From: Enoplolaimus lenunculus
Taxonomy: Eukaryota; Nematoda; Enoplea; Enoplida; Thoracostomopsidae
Assembly (NCBI GenBank): GCA_030248215.1
Contig: JASANG010003085.1
Span: 1 to 64,000, forward strand
Direction: 5' to 3'
DNA: 64,000 nucleotides
In this document: positions 13,101 through 26,419 of the stretch, piece after piece
Position numbering within the stretch: the first letter of the stretch is position 1
Layout of the letters: every line of letters begins with the position of its first letter
The notes under the pieces: generated by a model
What the model saw: the letters and a program-made list of their open reading frames with translations, nothing else
What the model was told of the DNA's origin: nothing
Database searches by the model: none
Program-made: the position numbers and the translations under genes

Positions 13101-16100
13101 AAAATGTGGGTCCACTGGTATACGGACAATACGTCCCGATAGTTCATGATGCCCCACAATTCGTCGCCGATAATTTGCCCATGGCAAATTCTTCCACATG
13201 AAAATTTCCCTGGAAAGTTTGTTTCGGACAATTTGTTTTTACAAACTTCGATCCGAACTAATTATTTGAAGCAAGAGTGGATTATGACAAGAGTGTGCAA
13301 CTCTTGGGGACCCGAAGGGTACAAAATGTACCACCGGGAGTTGCGTTTTTGACCGACCCCCACTTGTTTAGACGGGGGTCGCTATCACATGAATACTCCT
13401 AAATTAAACTATAAGGGGATCATTTTTGACGCTACATCCAATAATATATTTAACCATGTTAAATTTTGATTTTTGAAACATTCCCCACGGGTCTCTTGAA
13501 GGTACGGGTTCTAAATCCACCGCCTCATTGGCGACCACTGTTGCCCGCAACTGAATGAGATTTACGATGTTCGCGTCTAAATTGTCTTTCAATATACGTG
13601 TCTTAGGCGAGAATTTAAGCTAAAATTTTGGAATTTTGTTGAATCCATCGGGTTCCGTTTCCCTTTCTTGTGCCGGAACAAATGCCAGCGTAAAAATATC
13701 TTTTCAAATTTCTATAACAAATTCGTCAGAATGTTATATCTTGCACTAATGTATTACACTCACCGGTAAATTATTTATGCATACACAATGACATTTAGCA
13801 TGGATGCAGCTTTAGACAAAACTCGAGCAGTGTCAATGGGTTTAGCCAAGATTTTTGTTTGGCAGGCCTACACAAATACTTTAAGAAACGCACAGGGCAT
13901 CCTAGTTTCTATTTATTCAAAAACGAAAGTTTTCCAAAACCATTGGGGAGGAGACCATGGCTGCCAAGGGCGGAGCCAGAGGGGAGAGCCATGGCCCCCT
14001 TGTCCCCCCCGGGCTGCGCCTTTGACAGTGTCCTGAAAATCCTCCCAATTTGCACTGATGAAATTTAATTGTCAAGTTTGTGATTTATTAATGTTTTAAG
14101 CCGATGGAAGAAATACTGAAAATCGAAAATGAAGAACGAGAATTTTTGTACATATTCGATTTGCCGATTCCGGTCGCAATTGGACTGGTCATTGGATGGA
14201 TTTTTGTGTGTTCGGCGACATTTTGCATATGGGAAACACAATGGAGCTATTTGAAAGCGTTTTATTTTTTCTTCATTTCACTCAGCACTGTCGGGTTAGG
14301 TATGAGTCAATTCAACCGTTACTGTATTGTGCCGTAGTAAAAATGTCAAAGTAAATTCAACCTCATTAAAATATAACCAACGAAGGCTGATTTTTTTCAC
14401 TGAAAATCTGTCAAACCGTGGCACATTCAGGATACGGCCGTGGGATACGTCCAGGATACGGCAGGGGGATACGTCTCTTTCTACCAGCATTGCATTGTGG
14501 CATATTTTTTGCGAAGTAATTGGTTTATATTAAACTCATAATGTGTTTTCTAGCCCAAAGGCTAAATAATATAGCGCGCAATACAACGACAGTTAAAGTT
14601 TACGCGCCTGTGGCAGAATTTGTGACTCTCGAAGCCTTAACGTTGAAAGCACAAAATGTCTCTTCATCCACCGAAAAATATTGGATCCGTCACTACTATC
14701 GACCCCCCCCCCCCCAGTTGCCATTCATATCCGCAGATTAAATTTCATTAATTAATATTTGAATTTCAGGTGATGTGTTGCCCGATCATCCACGATATTT
14801 GATTATGGGATTTGGTTACATATTCATTGGTTTATCGTTGGTCAGCATGTGCATTAATGTTATTCAGGCAAATTTAGAGAAAACATATCAGGTACTGTAG
14901 TGATCCGAATAGTTGGGGGACTGATATTTATTTGGCCTCTCCAGAGGGTACTCCCCTTTTAGTCGGTTACGGACTGTTATATGTTTTCAACCGCCCTCCG
15001 CCACTCTTCTTTACTGATATATAGCCGGTAGTGCAACTATCCGTTGAATTAAATGTCTATTTGTCTTGCATCAAAAGCTCGAGCAATAATGCAAGGTTAC
15101 ACTTCGGTATGTACTTTCAAAACTCAAGTACGTTTAAAGTTTCGAACGCAACTTTATTTGATCCTGGACTTACGTACTCTTATTAGGAATACGGACTCTT
15201 ATTGATCGTTACTCAAGATGGGGACCCAACATCTCATTACCCCCCCCCTTATTCGGGTCACTATAGTGTTCAAACGAAAACTTTTTCATAGAAATTTTGA
15301 AGAATAACATCTACCGTAGGCTGATTTTAAACGATCAAAGCAGCAGTCACTCTATTAAATACATAACCAATAAGTCATAAGTAAAAATGTTCGTTAAACA
15401 TGTCTAAACTCATTCGCTAATCTAAAGCATGTTCAACGTTGGGTCTCTAATGAAGACTAACAATTAATATTGAACAGGAAGCGACAGGGACATGGGAACG
15501 ATTTTTCTCTGGCTTGGTCCGGCACATTTCTTTTTATGTCCTTTCTTCTGGACAGAACTGGCTTTATACGAAGCATACTTTCATTGCCAAGTAGGTTAAT
15601 CTTTTTTTCTAGGTTCAATAAAGAATATACTCGTGTTGTTTAAGTGTATGTTAGCTATTTGAACAGTCTAAGTCATTATTGAGCTTTGGTCTTTTTAAAC
15701 ACTCCAGTTACGACTTATTGACTTTATCCATTAACGGACTCCAATTACGGATGCTAACTACTATCAAGAGTGGATGATCACTCTAACAAGAGTGTGCAAC
15801 TGGGTACATTCTGTGTATTAAAGAATGTACCAGGCACGCGTTGCGTTTTTGGCCTACCCCCCTCATTTTGGGGGGGGTCAATTTTACGTTCATTTTACAT
15901 GTGTATCCGCCAGCCAACACCGAAAATATAATCGGACCACATTTTAGTACATATATTAGCACATGAATTTCAACATCGATGGAGATTTTGACCCCCCCCC
16001 AAATATGGGGGTAAACCGAAAATGCAACGCGCGCTGGGTACATTTTTTCTACATAGAATGTACCCAGTTGCATACTCTTGTTAAAAGGTATCATGCACTC

Positions 16101-19100
16101 TCGCTACTATTGATTGAGACTCAAACTGAAAAATCCGTCTTATTCGGGTATATGTATCGTGTGTTTCAAAATTCAGGCTGGAAAATCATCAAATAAAAAA
16201 CGCAGCAACGCCACAAAACGTCTAAAGTATCGAAGGGAATCACTAAAAGAGACTGGCGAAGATGAAAATAACAACGAAGCCGGCGTACAATTGAACGAAC
16301 CATTAATTGTTGTTAATGACATGCGGCACAGGCATGAAACGGACAGTCAATTGCAAACCAAAAATTGGCCCGTACTTGGGGTTCTGCGTGGAACGTAAGT
16401 TGCTGGAGCCGATATTTCCAATATGGGCTTTTATTAACTATTCATACGCATATATACGCATGCTATCAGGATTAGGTTCAGGCTTAGGCTCAGGCTTAGG
16501 CTTACTGCTCATATGCGCTACCTTTGCTTAACCATTTACTACGGCTTAACCGAGGTTATGTTTAAGAAACCTAAGTCTGAGCCTAACCCAAAACGTGGGC
16601 TTGGGCTTATGCATTCATTTCATATGTTGTGGGAAGGTGTAACAGAGCCATAATACAGTAGTGACTCGAATAAGAGGGGCATTAAGAGGGTGTCTTCATT
16701 TTAAGTCCCAAACAGTAGGAGTCCGTATTCCTAATAAGAGTCTATAAGTGGATAGAGTGACTAAAACCTTATTTGTGTCCAAATAAGTCCAGGCCCAAAT
16801 AAAGTTGAATTCGGAACTTTATATACTTAAGTTTTGAAAGTACATTCCTAAGTATACCTTGCATTATCGCTCAAGTTTTTCATACAAGACAAATAAGCGT
16901 AAAATCAACGGATAGTTGTAATACCGAATATATATCAGTAACGAAGAGTGGCCGACGGCGAGTTAAAAGTAAATAACATTCCGTAACAGAACAACAAGGA
17001 GGTACCCTCTCGAGAGACCAAATGAATATTAGTTCCCCCTCTTATTCGGGTCGCTACAGCATATATGGCTAGGTATACTCGTATGCCAATTGAGGTGCTA
17101 TACCAATACTACAACGAGTAGTAGATAAAAACCCAGTTTTAACCCCCCCACCCACACGTGGGGGTGTTGGGGGTTCCGGTTTTACCCCAGTGTGGGCATG
17201 TGGATGGTCCGCTTTTACCCCAGTGGGGATAATGTGGGGCCCGGTTTTACCCAAGTGGGGATAATGTGGGGGTCCGGTTTTACCCCAGTGGGGGTAATGT
17301 GGGGGTCCGGTTTTACCCCAGTGGGGGTAATGTGGGGTCCGGTTTTACCCCAGTGGGGGTAATGTGGGGTCCGGTTTTACCCCAGTGGGGGTAATGTGGG
17401 GGTCCGGTTTTACCCCAGTGGGGGTAATGTGGGGGTCCGGTTTTACCCCAGTGGGGGTAATGTGGGGGTCCGGTTTTACATCAATGGGGTAATGTGGGGG
17501 TTCGGTTTTACATCAGTGGGTAATGTGGGGGTCCGGTTTTACATCAGTGGGTAATGTGGGGGTCCGGTTTTACCCCAGTGGGGGTAATGTCGGACCCGGA
17601 TTTACTCCGGTGGGGGTAGTCGTAAAATTTTGACATGAGGGACTGCTCTCGCGCTTGCTATTTCAACTTTAAAACTGCACGGAATGACTCAAATTCGCGA
17701 GAGCTCAGATCATAAAAATTACTCAAAATATGCGTCTTCAAAAAATAGTCCTTGGGGTAGGGGGGTTGTTAGGTTAAAGACCACTTGTTTCCATCTTAGA
17801 AAATCGCAAACACAGGACAAGAGCGGATGGCCATGGTTTGTAATTATTTGGCAACTGAAAAGGCAACCACAATTTCTATTATTTCCTTTTTCAATTTTGG
17901 GCTAGCGAGACTGTGGACGATTTTTAACATATGCATAACAGCACATTGTTATCAGTATTGTAGTCGAAACTTGCATAACGCTTGACGGGGTGTAACTGCA
18001 ACCAATCAACAGCATTCACAATTATTGATATAATTAGTGTTTAAACTAATCGAATTTTTGGTATTAATTGTGTTACAATCCGGCTTTTGAACAATTGAAA
18101 CCGCACTCACAAAGATTAATTTAATGGATATTTCAGAAGTCGGATTTTCTGTACTAATCGTTTTACGGTCTTGTCTTTCAACAGTGGTTCAATGTTTCCA
18201 TTAAAGTCGTTTACATTTACTGCATTTGATTCGAATAAAATACGTAGACGGATTTATCATTTGCCTCTAGAAGGTTCTTTTTCCATTCGGTTACGAAATG
18301 TAATTTAAATTGAAGCCAACGCTATTATTTTAACAAGAACCCTGCCCAATGTTACATTTAGGGTCGTAACGTAAGCGTTGAAAAAAGTGTAAACCTAAGC
18401 CTAAGTCTAAGCGTTGAACAAAATTAAACCTATAAGCTTAAGTCTAAGCAAAAAGTGTCTAAAATAAAAACGTATTCTATTACAGCGCCATTAGAAACTG
18501 GGACGGTCCTAAAAGTAACAGATTTTTCAGCTTTGTTGTAGATTTACATGAGCCATAATGTCTTTAAATTAGCATAGTCGGTACAGCGAAAGCGCCTGTT
18601 CTACACGTAAAGGTTTCTCTTTGTACTGAGGGTAAATCAAAAGTCTGAAATTCTGAGAGGATATATTTATTCTTCATGACAACGGATGGTTAACTGTGGT
18701 CAAGATTAGCTTAGAACCTAATCCTTACATTAATCATTTTTGGTTCCTGGTTTTTCCAATCAAATGCTAGAAGTTTTATATTGAATAAAAGATTAGGTCG
18801 TTTTTACATAAAGGGACCTTCCTTCTAGTAACAGACACGAATCTACGACAATTCGGCGCCCGACAAGTTCTAACCCAAAAGTGTTTTAAAACAAAACCAA
18901 TAAGCATAATCCTAAGCCTAAGACTAAGCCAAACGATAATGATGGGCGACAAATTGCACAGTATATGTAATTTCAGAGAGGTTGGGGATTTTGAGACTGG
19001 GAGACTTAGACTCTAAGGCTTAAGTTTGACGAAGCTTATGTTTTGGTTGACACTTTATGTTAAATAAGTGCAGTAATACTCGAATAAGAAGTATTTACAA

Positions 19101-22100
19101 GACAAAACAATGCTTACTACTGATGCGACTCAATTCAACTGGCTATATTTTAACCAGTCTGAGAATTCTATTTTTTCTGTTGTACATTTGCGCGTTCCTA
19201 TCATCTTTAATGACCAGCCAGGTAATGACAGTATCCTGCGTTAAGTTTGTGATTACCAGTGAATAGTAGCCGTTTGAGTTCCAAGGTGTATGCCCAATAG
19301 GCTTGTTGAATTTACATAGAAACTCAATTCGTCCTCTAGCATTACTACGTATACATTTGTCCGTATTCCAATGCCATTATGATAACGTGTTTTAAATCTG
19401 CCGTGATGAAATTTTTACCAGCAACATTTGAGGTGACATAAAGTTCGAGCATATGAGTTGAGATTGCCATTTTGTGAAGCCCTTTGGCGGATATGGCGAT
19501 GCGAGTTGATTTCATGCTGTTGATAGATCAAAGTTTATAAATAGTTGTTGCAATAGAAAAGTTTACCAGTTCAAAGTGTTTTGTAGTGTTGGAACGTGAT
19601 GTGCACGATTGAAATTTGGAAACGGTGACAAACTTTTCAAAAGATACGTGCACAAATAGGCGACATTGATATGGCAACTGTGCGTTTGATTTTAAACTAA
19701 TGAAAATTATTTGCCAAAATTTTGAAGATTAATCCAGTTCACGTTATCAACTTTCTACATTGCTCTTCTAACAGCTGTTTAAAGTCTGTTTCATATTTGT
19801 AAGTTTCAGCTTGAACTCTACAGTTTTGGGGATACATCCGCATGACCCCAATTTGAACTTTGTGTTTGATATTGTTTAATACCGGGTGAACTGTCATGTG
19901 CTGTTTAGCTTTTTGGTTTCTGATTTACCGTCTGACGGGTGTACTGCATACTTAATGGAATTGAACCACCTGTTTTAAGTTTGAATTTGTGGTTAACCAT
20001 ATGAAACTTTCCCTTTACAAGTTTGGGGATGGATCCGCACGACCTTTAAAGTTTTAAGTTATACTCTGATTATTGTTGGGTGTTCTAAATTTAAGCTGTA
20101 ATTGTACACTCCACAAGTTTGTTGATGGATCCGCATGACCGTTGAAGGTTTATTTATGCTTTGAGTATTGTTGGGTTGTTTAATTTAATCTGCAATTGTA
20201 CACTGCACAAGTTTGTGGATGCATCCGCATGACCTCATAAGAGTTTTAAAATCTGGGCAACTGCTGGGTTTGCTCATTTGATTGTCAAATGCACAAAAAG
20301 GTGAATGAAAAAATGGCGGGTGCCTGAATATAAACAATTATAATTTTGATGCCTACAAAAGAATAAGAGGTAAATGGGTATTGACGTCACAAATGACGTT
20401 TATATAGGACTTAAATAATTGTTATAGGATAATGAACCTTAAATGTGATTTGTGTAATAAAATTTTTACCATGTCGCAAAATTTTGTAAGACATTTGGGA
20501 AGCGCTCATTTTGAGCAAACAAGTGTGAAGTGCTGCGTTTGTCATAAACTATTTGCCACAACGGATTGTCTGTTGCGCCATCAAAGGCAGGTTCATCCTA
20601 CCACATCTTAAAGAAAATCGCTTGAGCAATGCCTGACTGCATTAAAATCCATCGTACAGATTGTAATTACCGCGCAACAACTGCTCGACCAAAGACTAAC
20701 TAACTTTTGTTCCAAGCAAAATACCTCTGCCGTATTGTGCACAGTATTGAAGCCGACAGCTTCTTCGTCTGCTAGTTGTTCAACACCAGTTTACCGCCCC
20801 TTTCTTCCAACAGCGATGCGGCATTAGGAACACACAATGTTTGGCGGCTGCATGAATGAGTATAATTATAATACGCAAGATGTAGAAAATATGTGTATCA
20901 AATTTCGGATTATTTATAACGATGAAATTTTTTCGTACGTAAAACTGCGGCTGTGTAAATCATAATATAATTGTGTTATTTGTGAAGTTCCAAAAACTTT
21001 AAAAAATTAACCAGTAAAGCAACGATTATGTATGGTACTTAATAAATTTTGTTAATTCAAACTGTTCAATTAACACACTATTTTTATTTGTATTACATAA
21101 TGAAACTAAAACATGTTTCAAATTTGTACCGTATTCAAATTATTATGTTTTTGAGAATCGCTGTTATTCAGCGGTTTTCCATTAAGATTGAACTCATACC
21201 TATCAATTTGAGCTCTCTGTTACATAAACTCATGTTGGATTATACGTGTAGTCGTGCTATAGTTCTATATTTTACACAAATGCGCACTTGAACCGCTAAT
21301 TTAAGGTTGTTTTATAACATTTTCGAAGTGGTAATAACACAATTTCACTTCAAATTGATCACATACGAAACATTCATTGATGTCTAACATTAAATTTTAG
21401 TTTTAAGTTCAATAAACTTTAACAATTGTTTCACATGATTTTATGTTTAACTGTGATTCAATTATGTTTTCATTTTCACTTCAAATTTTCTGATTTTAAC
21501 CCAATTCTAATTTTCCTTGGAACAGCGGCAACAGAATTAGCACATTTTACCTATTCGCACAAGATTCCAATGCAATAATTCTCATATTTAAAGCGTTCAA
21601 TAAAAATAAATGAAAATTTATTTCAGAAGCATTTTTTACAAACCCGTTTTTTATTTTTTATGCATAGCTTTCCTATTTCAGACTATTGCCTATGTTCTAT
21701 ATCAGGCACAAAATGATATTTTAAAACTTTATATTTTCAGGCACACGGGATCGAACGTGTTGTTGGCGAAAACAAAAAATTTGGGGGGAGCATAGTGTGA
21801 CAGATTGAAGGGTCGCGCAAGGAGTGCAGTATCCCAAGCTCGTCCAATGTTACGTTTAGGGGCGTAACGGTAGATTAATATTACTCATGAACCAGAACAA
21901 CAGAAACCTGGACGCCCCTTAACGTAATATGGAGCCAAAGCTAACAGTTCTTTAGTTTTGTTGGGCAGTAGCGGTTTCAACTTGAGAACTTTCAATATAG
22001 GAAATCTGTGCAAAATATAGAGTGCGAGTATGATTTGAGATTTGCATGGACCTAGGGCGTATTGTGTATTGGTTTTTTAAAAAATTTCTTACAGAGCCGG

Positions 22101-25100
22101 AGGCCATCCTCCATTTGTACCCTGGCTGTTACCCTTGGTTCCGGCTACGCCCGTGGATAGTAGCCGAAAACAAAGTACAGAGCAAAATATATAACTTTCA
22201 AATGGCAGCAGTGCGCAACTTTTGGGCTTTTTATTCACATATCGTTGTTTTCTGGCCTGGCTATAATTAACAGTAAATTATTTTGTTGTATATGTCTACA
22301 ATGCTTTAATTTTATAGGTATTAATCTAAGTCAAAGCATACTCTTTGAGTTTTGAAATTTTACAGTTTTAAACACTAGCTTGAAATAATTCAATATTAAA
22401 ATGTGCGCCGAACAAACTATCTTTTCAAATACTTCAAGTAAAAACAAATAGTGAACTTCTGTGGCACATATATTTTACTACAACAGGACTGGTGAACAGA
22501 AAGTATCTCAGTATCCAGCGTTCTGGATCCGTTTCTGTTGCTTTCAATGTTTTCTTTGCGAAATTTTGTATATAAATAGAACAATCTTTAGCTTCGTTGA
22601 ACTCACAGAAAATTTTGTATTTTAAAATTATTCCGTGTAGCCGCTGAAAGAAGTTATTATTTGTTTCTAGTAGCCGAATTCGAAAGTTCTAACGAGGGTG
22701 GTGCGGGCATGCAAATGAATATAGCTTGTATTTTTGTCATGAAATATGAAGATAGTATATCTATTTTATTAAGAAACAAAAAACAGATAGGATACAACAT
22801 TACGTCATTTCAACGCAAACACTTAGACCCTGACAACCGTAACAATTATACTTTATGAGAACGGTTCACTTCAAATAAATTTTGCAAATATAAACATAAG
22901 AGATAACCGGTTCATGGATCAGACTTACTGATATACGAAAAGTGAAATTGATAGCATTCCAACTTAGTATTATGTGCAAAAAGCGTCGGCAACGAATCGC
23001 CAATTTTGGCAATGACCATGTCTATACTCACAAAAAGTAATGATTATTAGCTTTCCCGATGTCGATTAATCGGTACATCCCTAATTAGTACCAAAATGCG
23101 TGTAGGATTTGATGCTATACTACTTTGCTAAGGCTTGAGGCTTGAGCTCAGACTTAGGAATATGCTTATTCTTGAAACTGAACTTAGCTAAAACGAAATA
23201 CGATCCGACTAATTTGCAGTTTGATTAAAACAACCTGAATTTAACAAAACATTTGAAACTGAATTACATGATTTTGTCTTTTTTTCGCATTTGAGGTTCA
23301 GTTACATAAGTGCAGTAATACTCGAATAAGAAGTATTTACAAGACAAAACAATGCTTACTACTGATGCGACTCAATTCAAATGGCTATATTCCAATCTTT
23401 AATGACCAGGCAGGTTGTGACAGTAAGTGGTAATAACACAATTTCACTTCAAATTGATCACATACGAAACATTCATTGATGTCTAACATTGAATTTTAGT
23501 TTTTATTCAATAAACTTATACAAATGTTTCACATGATTTCATGTTTAACTGTGATTCAATTATGTTTTCATTTTCACTTCCAATTTTCTGATTTTAACCC
23601 AATTCTAATTTTCCTTGGAACAGCGGCAACAGAATTAACACATTTAACCTATTCACACAAGCTTCCAATGCAATAATTCTCATATTTAAAGCGTTCAATA
23701 AAAAAATAAAACAATTTATTTCAAAGTCATTTTTACAAACCCGTTTTTTATTTTTTATGCATAGCTTTCCTATTTCAGACTATTGCCTATGTTCTATATC
23801 AGGCACAAAATGATATTTTAAAACTTTATATTTTCAGGCACACGGGATCGAACGTGTTGTTGGCGAAAACAAAAAATTTGGGGGGAGCATAGTGTGACAG
23901 ATTGAAGGGCCGCGCAAGGAGTGCAGTATCCCAAGCTCGTCCAATGTTACGTTTAGGGGCGTAACGGTAGATTAATATTACTCATGAACCAGAACAACAG
24001 AAACCTGGACGCCCCTTAACGTAATATGGAGCAAAAGCTAACAGTTCTTTAGTTTTGTTGGGCAGTAGCGGTTTCAACTTGAGAACTTTCAATATAGGAA
24101 ATCTGTGCGAAATATCAAGTACAAGTACGATTTAAGATTTGCACGGACGTAGGCGTATTGTGTATTGGTTTTATAAAATTTTCTTCCGGAGCCGGAGGCC
24201 ATCCTCCACTTGTACCCTGTCCGTTAATACCTTTGGTTCTAGCTACGCCCGTGTATAGTCGCCGAAAACAAAGTACATACCAAATAAATAACTTTCAAAT
24301 GACAGCAGTGTGCAACTTTTGGGTTTTTTATTCACATATCATTGTTTCCAGTTTGTTTTTGCGTTTCTGTCAGCGTGAAACCGGTTGTGAAAAACCGGGG
24401 CCCTATACGTCCACTGTAGCGGGAAATAAACGTGGCTAAAAAGTGAACAAAATTTTTCGCATTCGGAAATAAAAGAAACTTTGTTGCAGAAAAGCATAAG
24501 ATCCTCCGCTTGCCGCCTGTTCAACTGAACCTACATGCTAGCAAAAACAACTCACAAAAATTTTTTTATTGAAAAAGCAAAATACGCAAAATGACATTCT
24601 TTCTAGACACAAGCCACCCGTGAAAAACTCACTATGTCATCAGGAGCGGTGAGTGTGTACAAGGACAAGGAAAACTTTTTTCAACGTGACACGAATTAAT
24701 ACACCGTACCAAACACAAAACCGCAGAATCACTCTGAATATAAATGATCTCTTGTATAACTGTTCCTAAGTATTTTTTATATAAAAATGCATTTTTACTA
24801 AGCATAACAGGCGGAATGCAGGTGACTGTCTGAAAGTGTGACATTCTATACCCGTTACAATTATGCTAAGTAACCGGCACTTTTGTCGTCCCCCCTGACG
24901 AAAGTCCATCCCACAGTTTTATAAACGGACATAAAATTTTAAGCACATTAGAGGGGGCCTAATACCCCAGCAATTTCAAAGTACACTATTTTCCTATGCA
25001 TGTGTCCTTTTATAACGCACAAAAAATTAAGAGTGGGGCAAACCCATCTTGGGCTAAAAGTGCCTTTGTTGAAACTAGCCTAAAACTTATATCTTGTCGG

Positions 25101-26386
25101 ATCTAACCAATTGTTAAAGCATTAGCCGATTTTAGACACTTTAAGATACAAAATAATAAATAGCTTTTTGCCAATATATATTGTTCGTTAAATATTGGTA
25201 TCGCGCTTCGCTGTATGTCTTTTTGCGTACCGTTTTCTACCGTAAATGTGTGTTTTTAAATATTTTGTGTTGAAAATAACCATTAAAAATCTTGCAAAAA
25301 AACTTGCAAATAGTTTTTTAGCGCATATATTGTCCCACTGTCTCATCTGTCCCGCTATCCCAGTTATATTTTTTAATGTACTCTTGGTACATTGCTGTCC
25401 CGGGAAAATGGGACGGGTACTCCTAATACATTTCTGTCCCGGGAAACTGGGACAGCCATTAAGGTAACATTGGCCAGGTATACCTATAAAGTTTATATAA
25501 TTGTAAAATTACTTGCTAACGGGTAAAAAGTGCTGAACCAAAATGAAAAATGTCGTGCACTTTATGTAAGGGGTTTTTGACCGTAACTGCTAAAGGCCAC
25601 GCTCGGTTGGCAAATCCTTTGGCACAGATATTCCCTATGGACCAGGGTACCAGTGTGCAAAATTTAAACGAAAGAGGTACGATTTTTAAATCAATAAGAA
25701 GCGCCACATTTAGAAACACAATTTGAACACTCCAAAATTAGTACAGGCCCTTATTGCATATCTGCTGGCTCCTATTACAAACCACAGTGGCCCTTATTAT
25801 GTATGCCCTTATTATAAGCCATACTAATTTACTTGTAGCACATTCAAACACCAGCGTAAAACGACCGTTTTTATGTATAGTCAAACGCGCAAAAAATTCT
25901 GTTACGTGGTGAGAAAATAATTTCGTTTTTATCTTATTTAATTAACAAGTTACAGCAATTTAAAATAAGATGCTTTCACGGCCATGAAATTTAGTCTTAG
26001 TCTTTTTAAGGGGTACTATGCTTTTAGTGCAACACTAAACTATGTATACATCAGAAACTTGTAAATTTAAACCAGTATTACAAACAAACAATTATCTTTC
26101 ATTTGAATTTTCTCCCAATGAAATCGATGGAAAAGTAGCTTTAAATTAAGAATGGCCCTTAGTTATCTGATTTATAAATAAAAGTATTCTTCAACTATTT
26201 TTGTCCATTCCCCTCTTTCAGGATTTTAGTCTATTTCTGTACCAACTAATTGCAGAATTTAGCTTATGTTGGAAATTTTTGTAATTTTAAACAAGCGTAT
26301 ATATGTGTGTTTGTGCATAGTGTGTTTTTTGCGTGTATGAAGGCACTATGAATAACCTAGTTTTGTTGTTGTTGTTGTTGTTACTA

Positions 26387-26419
<33 letters not shown>

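Larger units (their letters stand above)
11977..14100 (+). other. K2P intron 6: content
   Basis: Holds the family B copy (12829), a family L half element (13280) and a GC-rich patch at 13965-14030 (GGCGGAGCCAGAGGGGAG, CCCCCCGGGCTGCGCC) similar to patches at 9740-9900, 40045-40215 and 50990-51060. The rest is AT-rich without recognisable signals. Confidence 0.5.
19064..22252 (+). mobile_element. Repeat N, long copy (about 3.2 kb) carrying the zinc-finger locus
   Basis: The left part (19064 to about 19215) and right part (about 21333-22252) recur at 23306-24349, where roughly 2.1 kb of the middle is absent. Starts ATAAGTGCAGTAATACTCGA. The middle contains a subterminal block of about 95-bp repeats, the promoter and the zinc-finger frame. 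The right part includes an array-less family A insertion and family F-like CCGGAGG sequence. I see no clear terminal inverted repeats, so it may be a segmental duplication of nested repeats, not one transposon. Confidence 0.55.

Noticed and set aside
15783-16196. Frames on both strands around 15.8-16.2 kb
   Set aside because: They lie in the family L foldback; the plus-strand frame only becomes meaningful after the acceptor at 16176 (K2P exon 10).
17129-17620. CRISPR-like array
   Set aside because: Head-to-tail units without distinct spacers, in intron-bearing eukaryotic DNA; a plain minisatellite.
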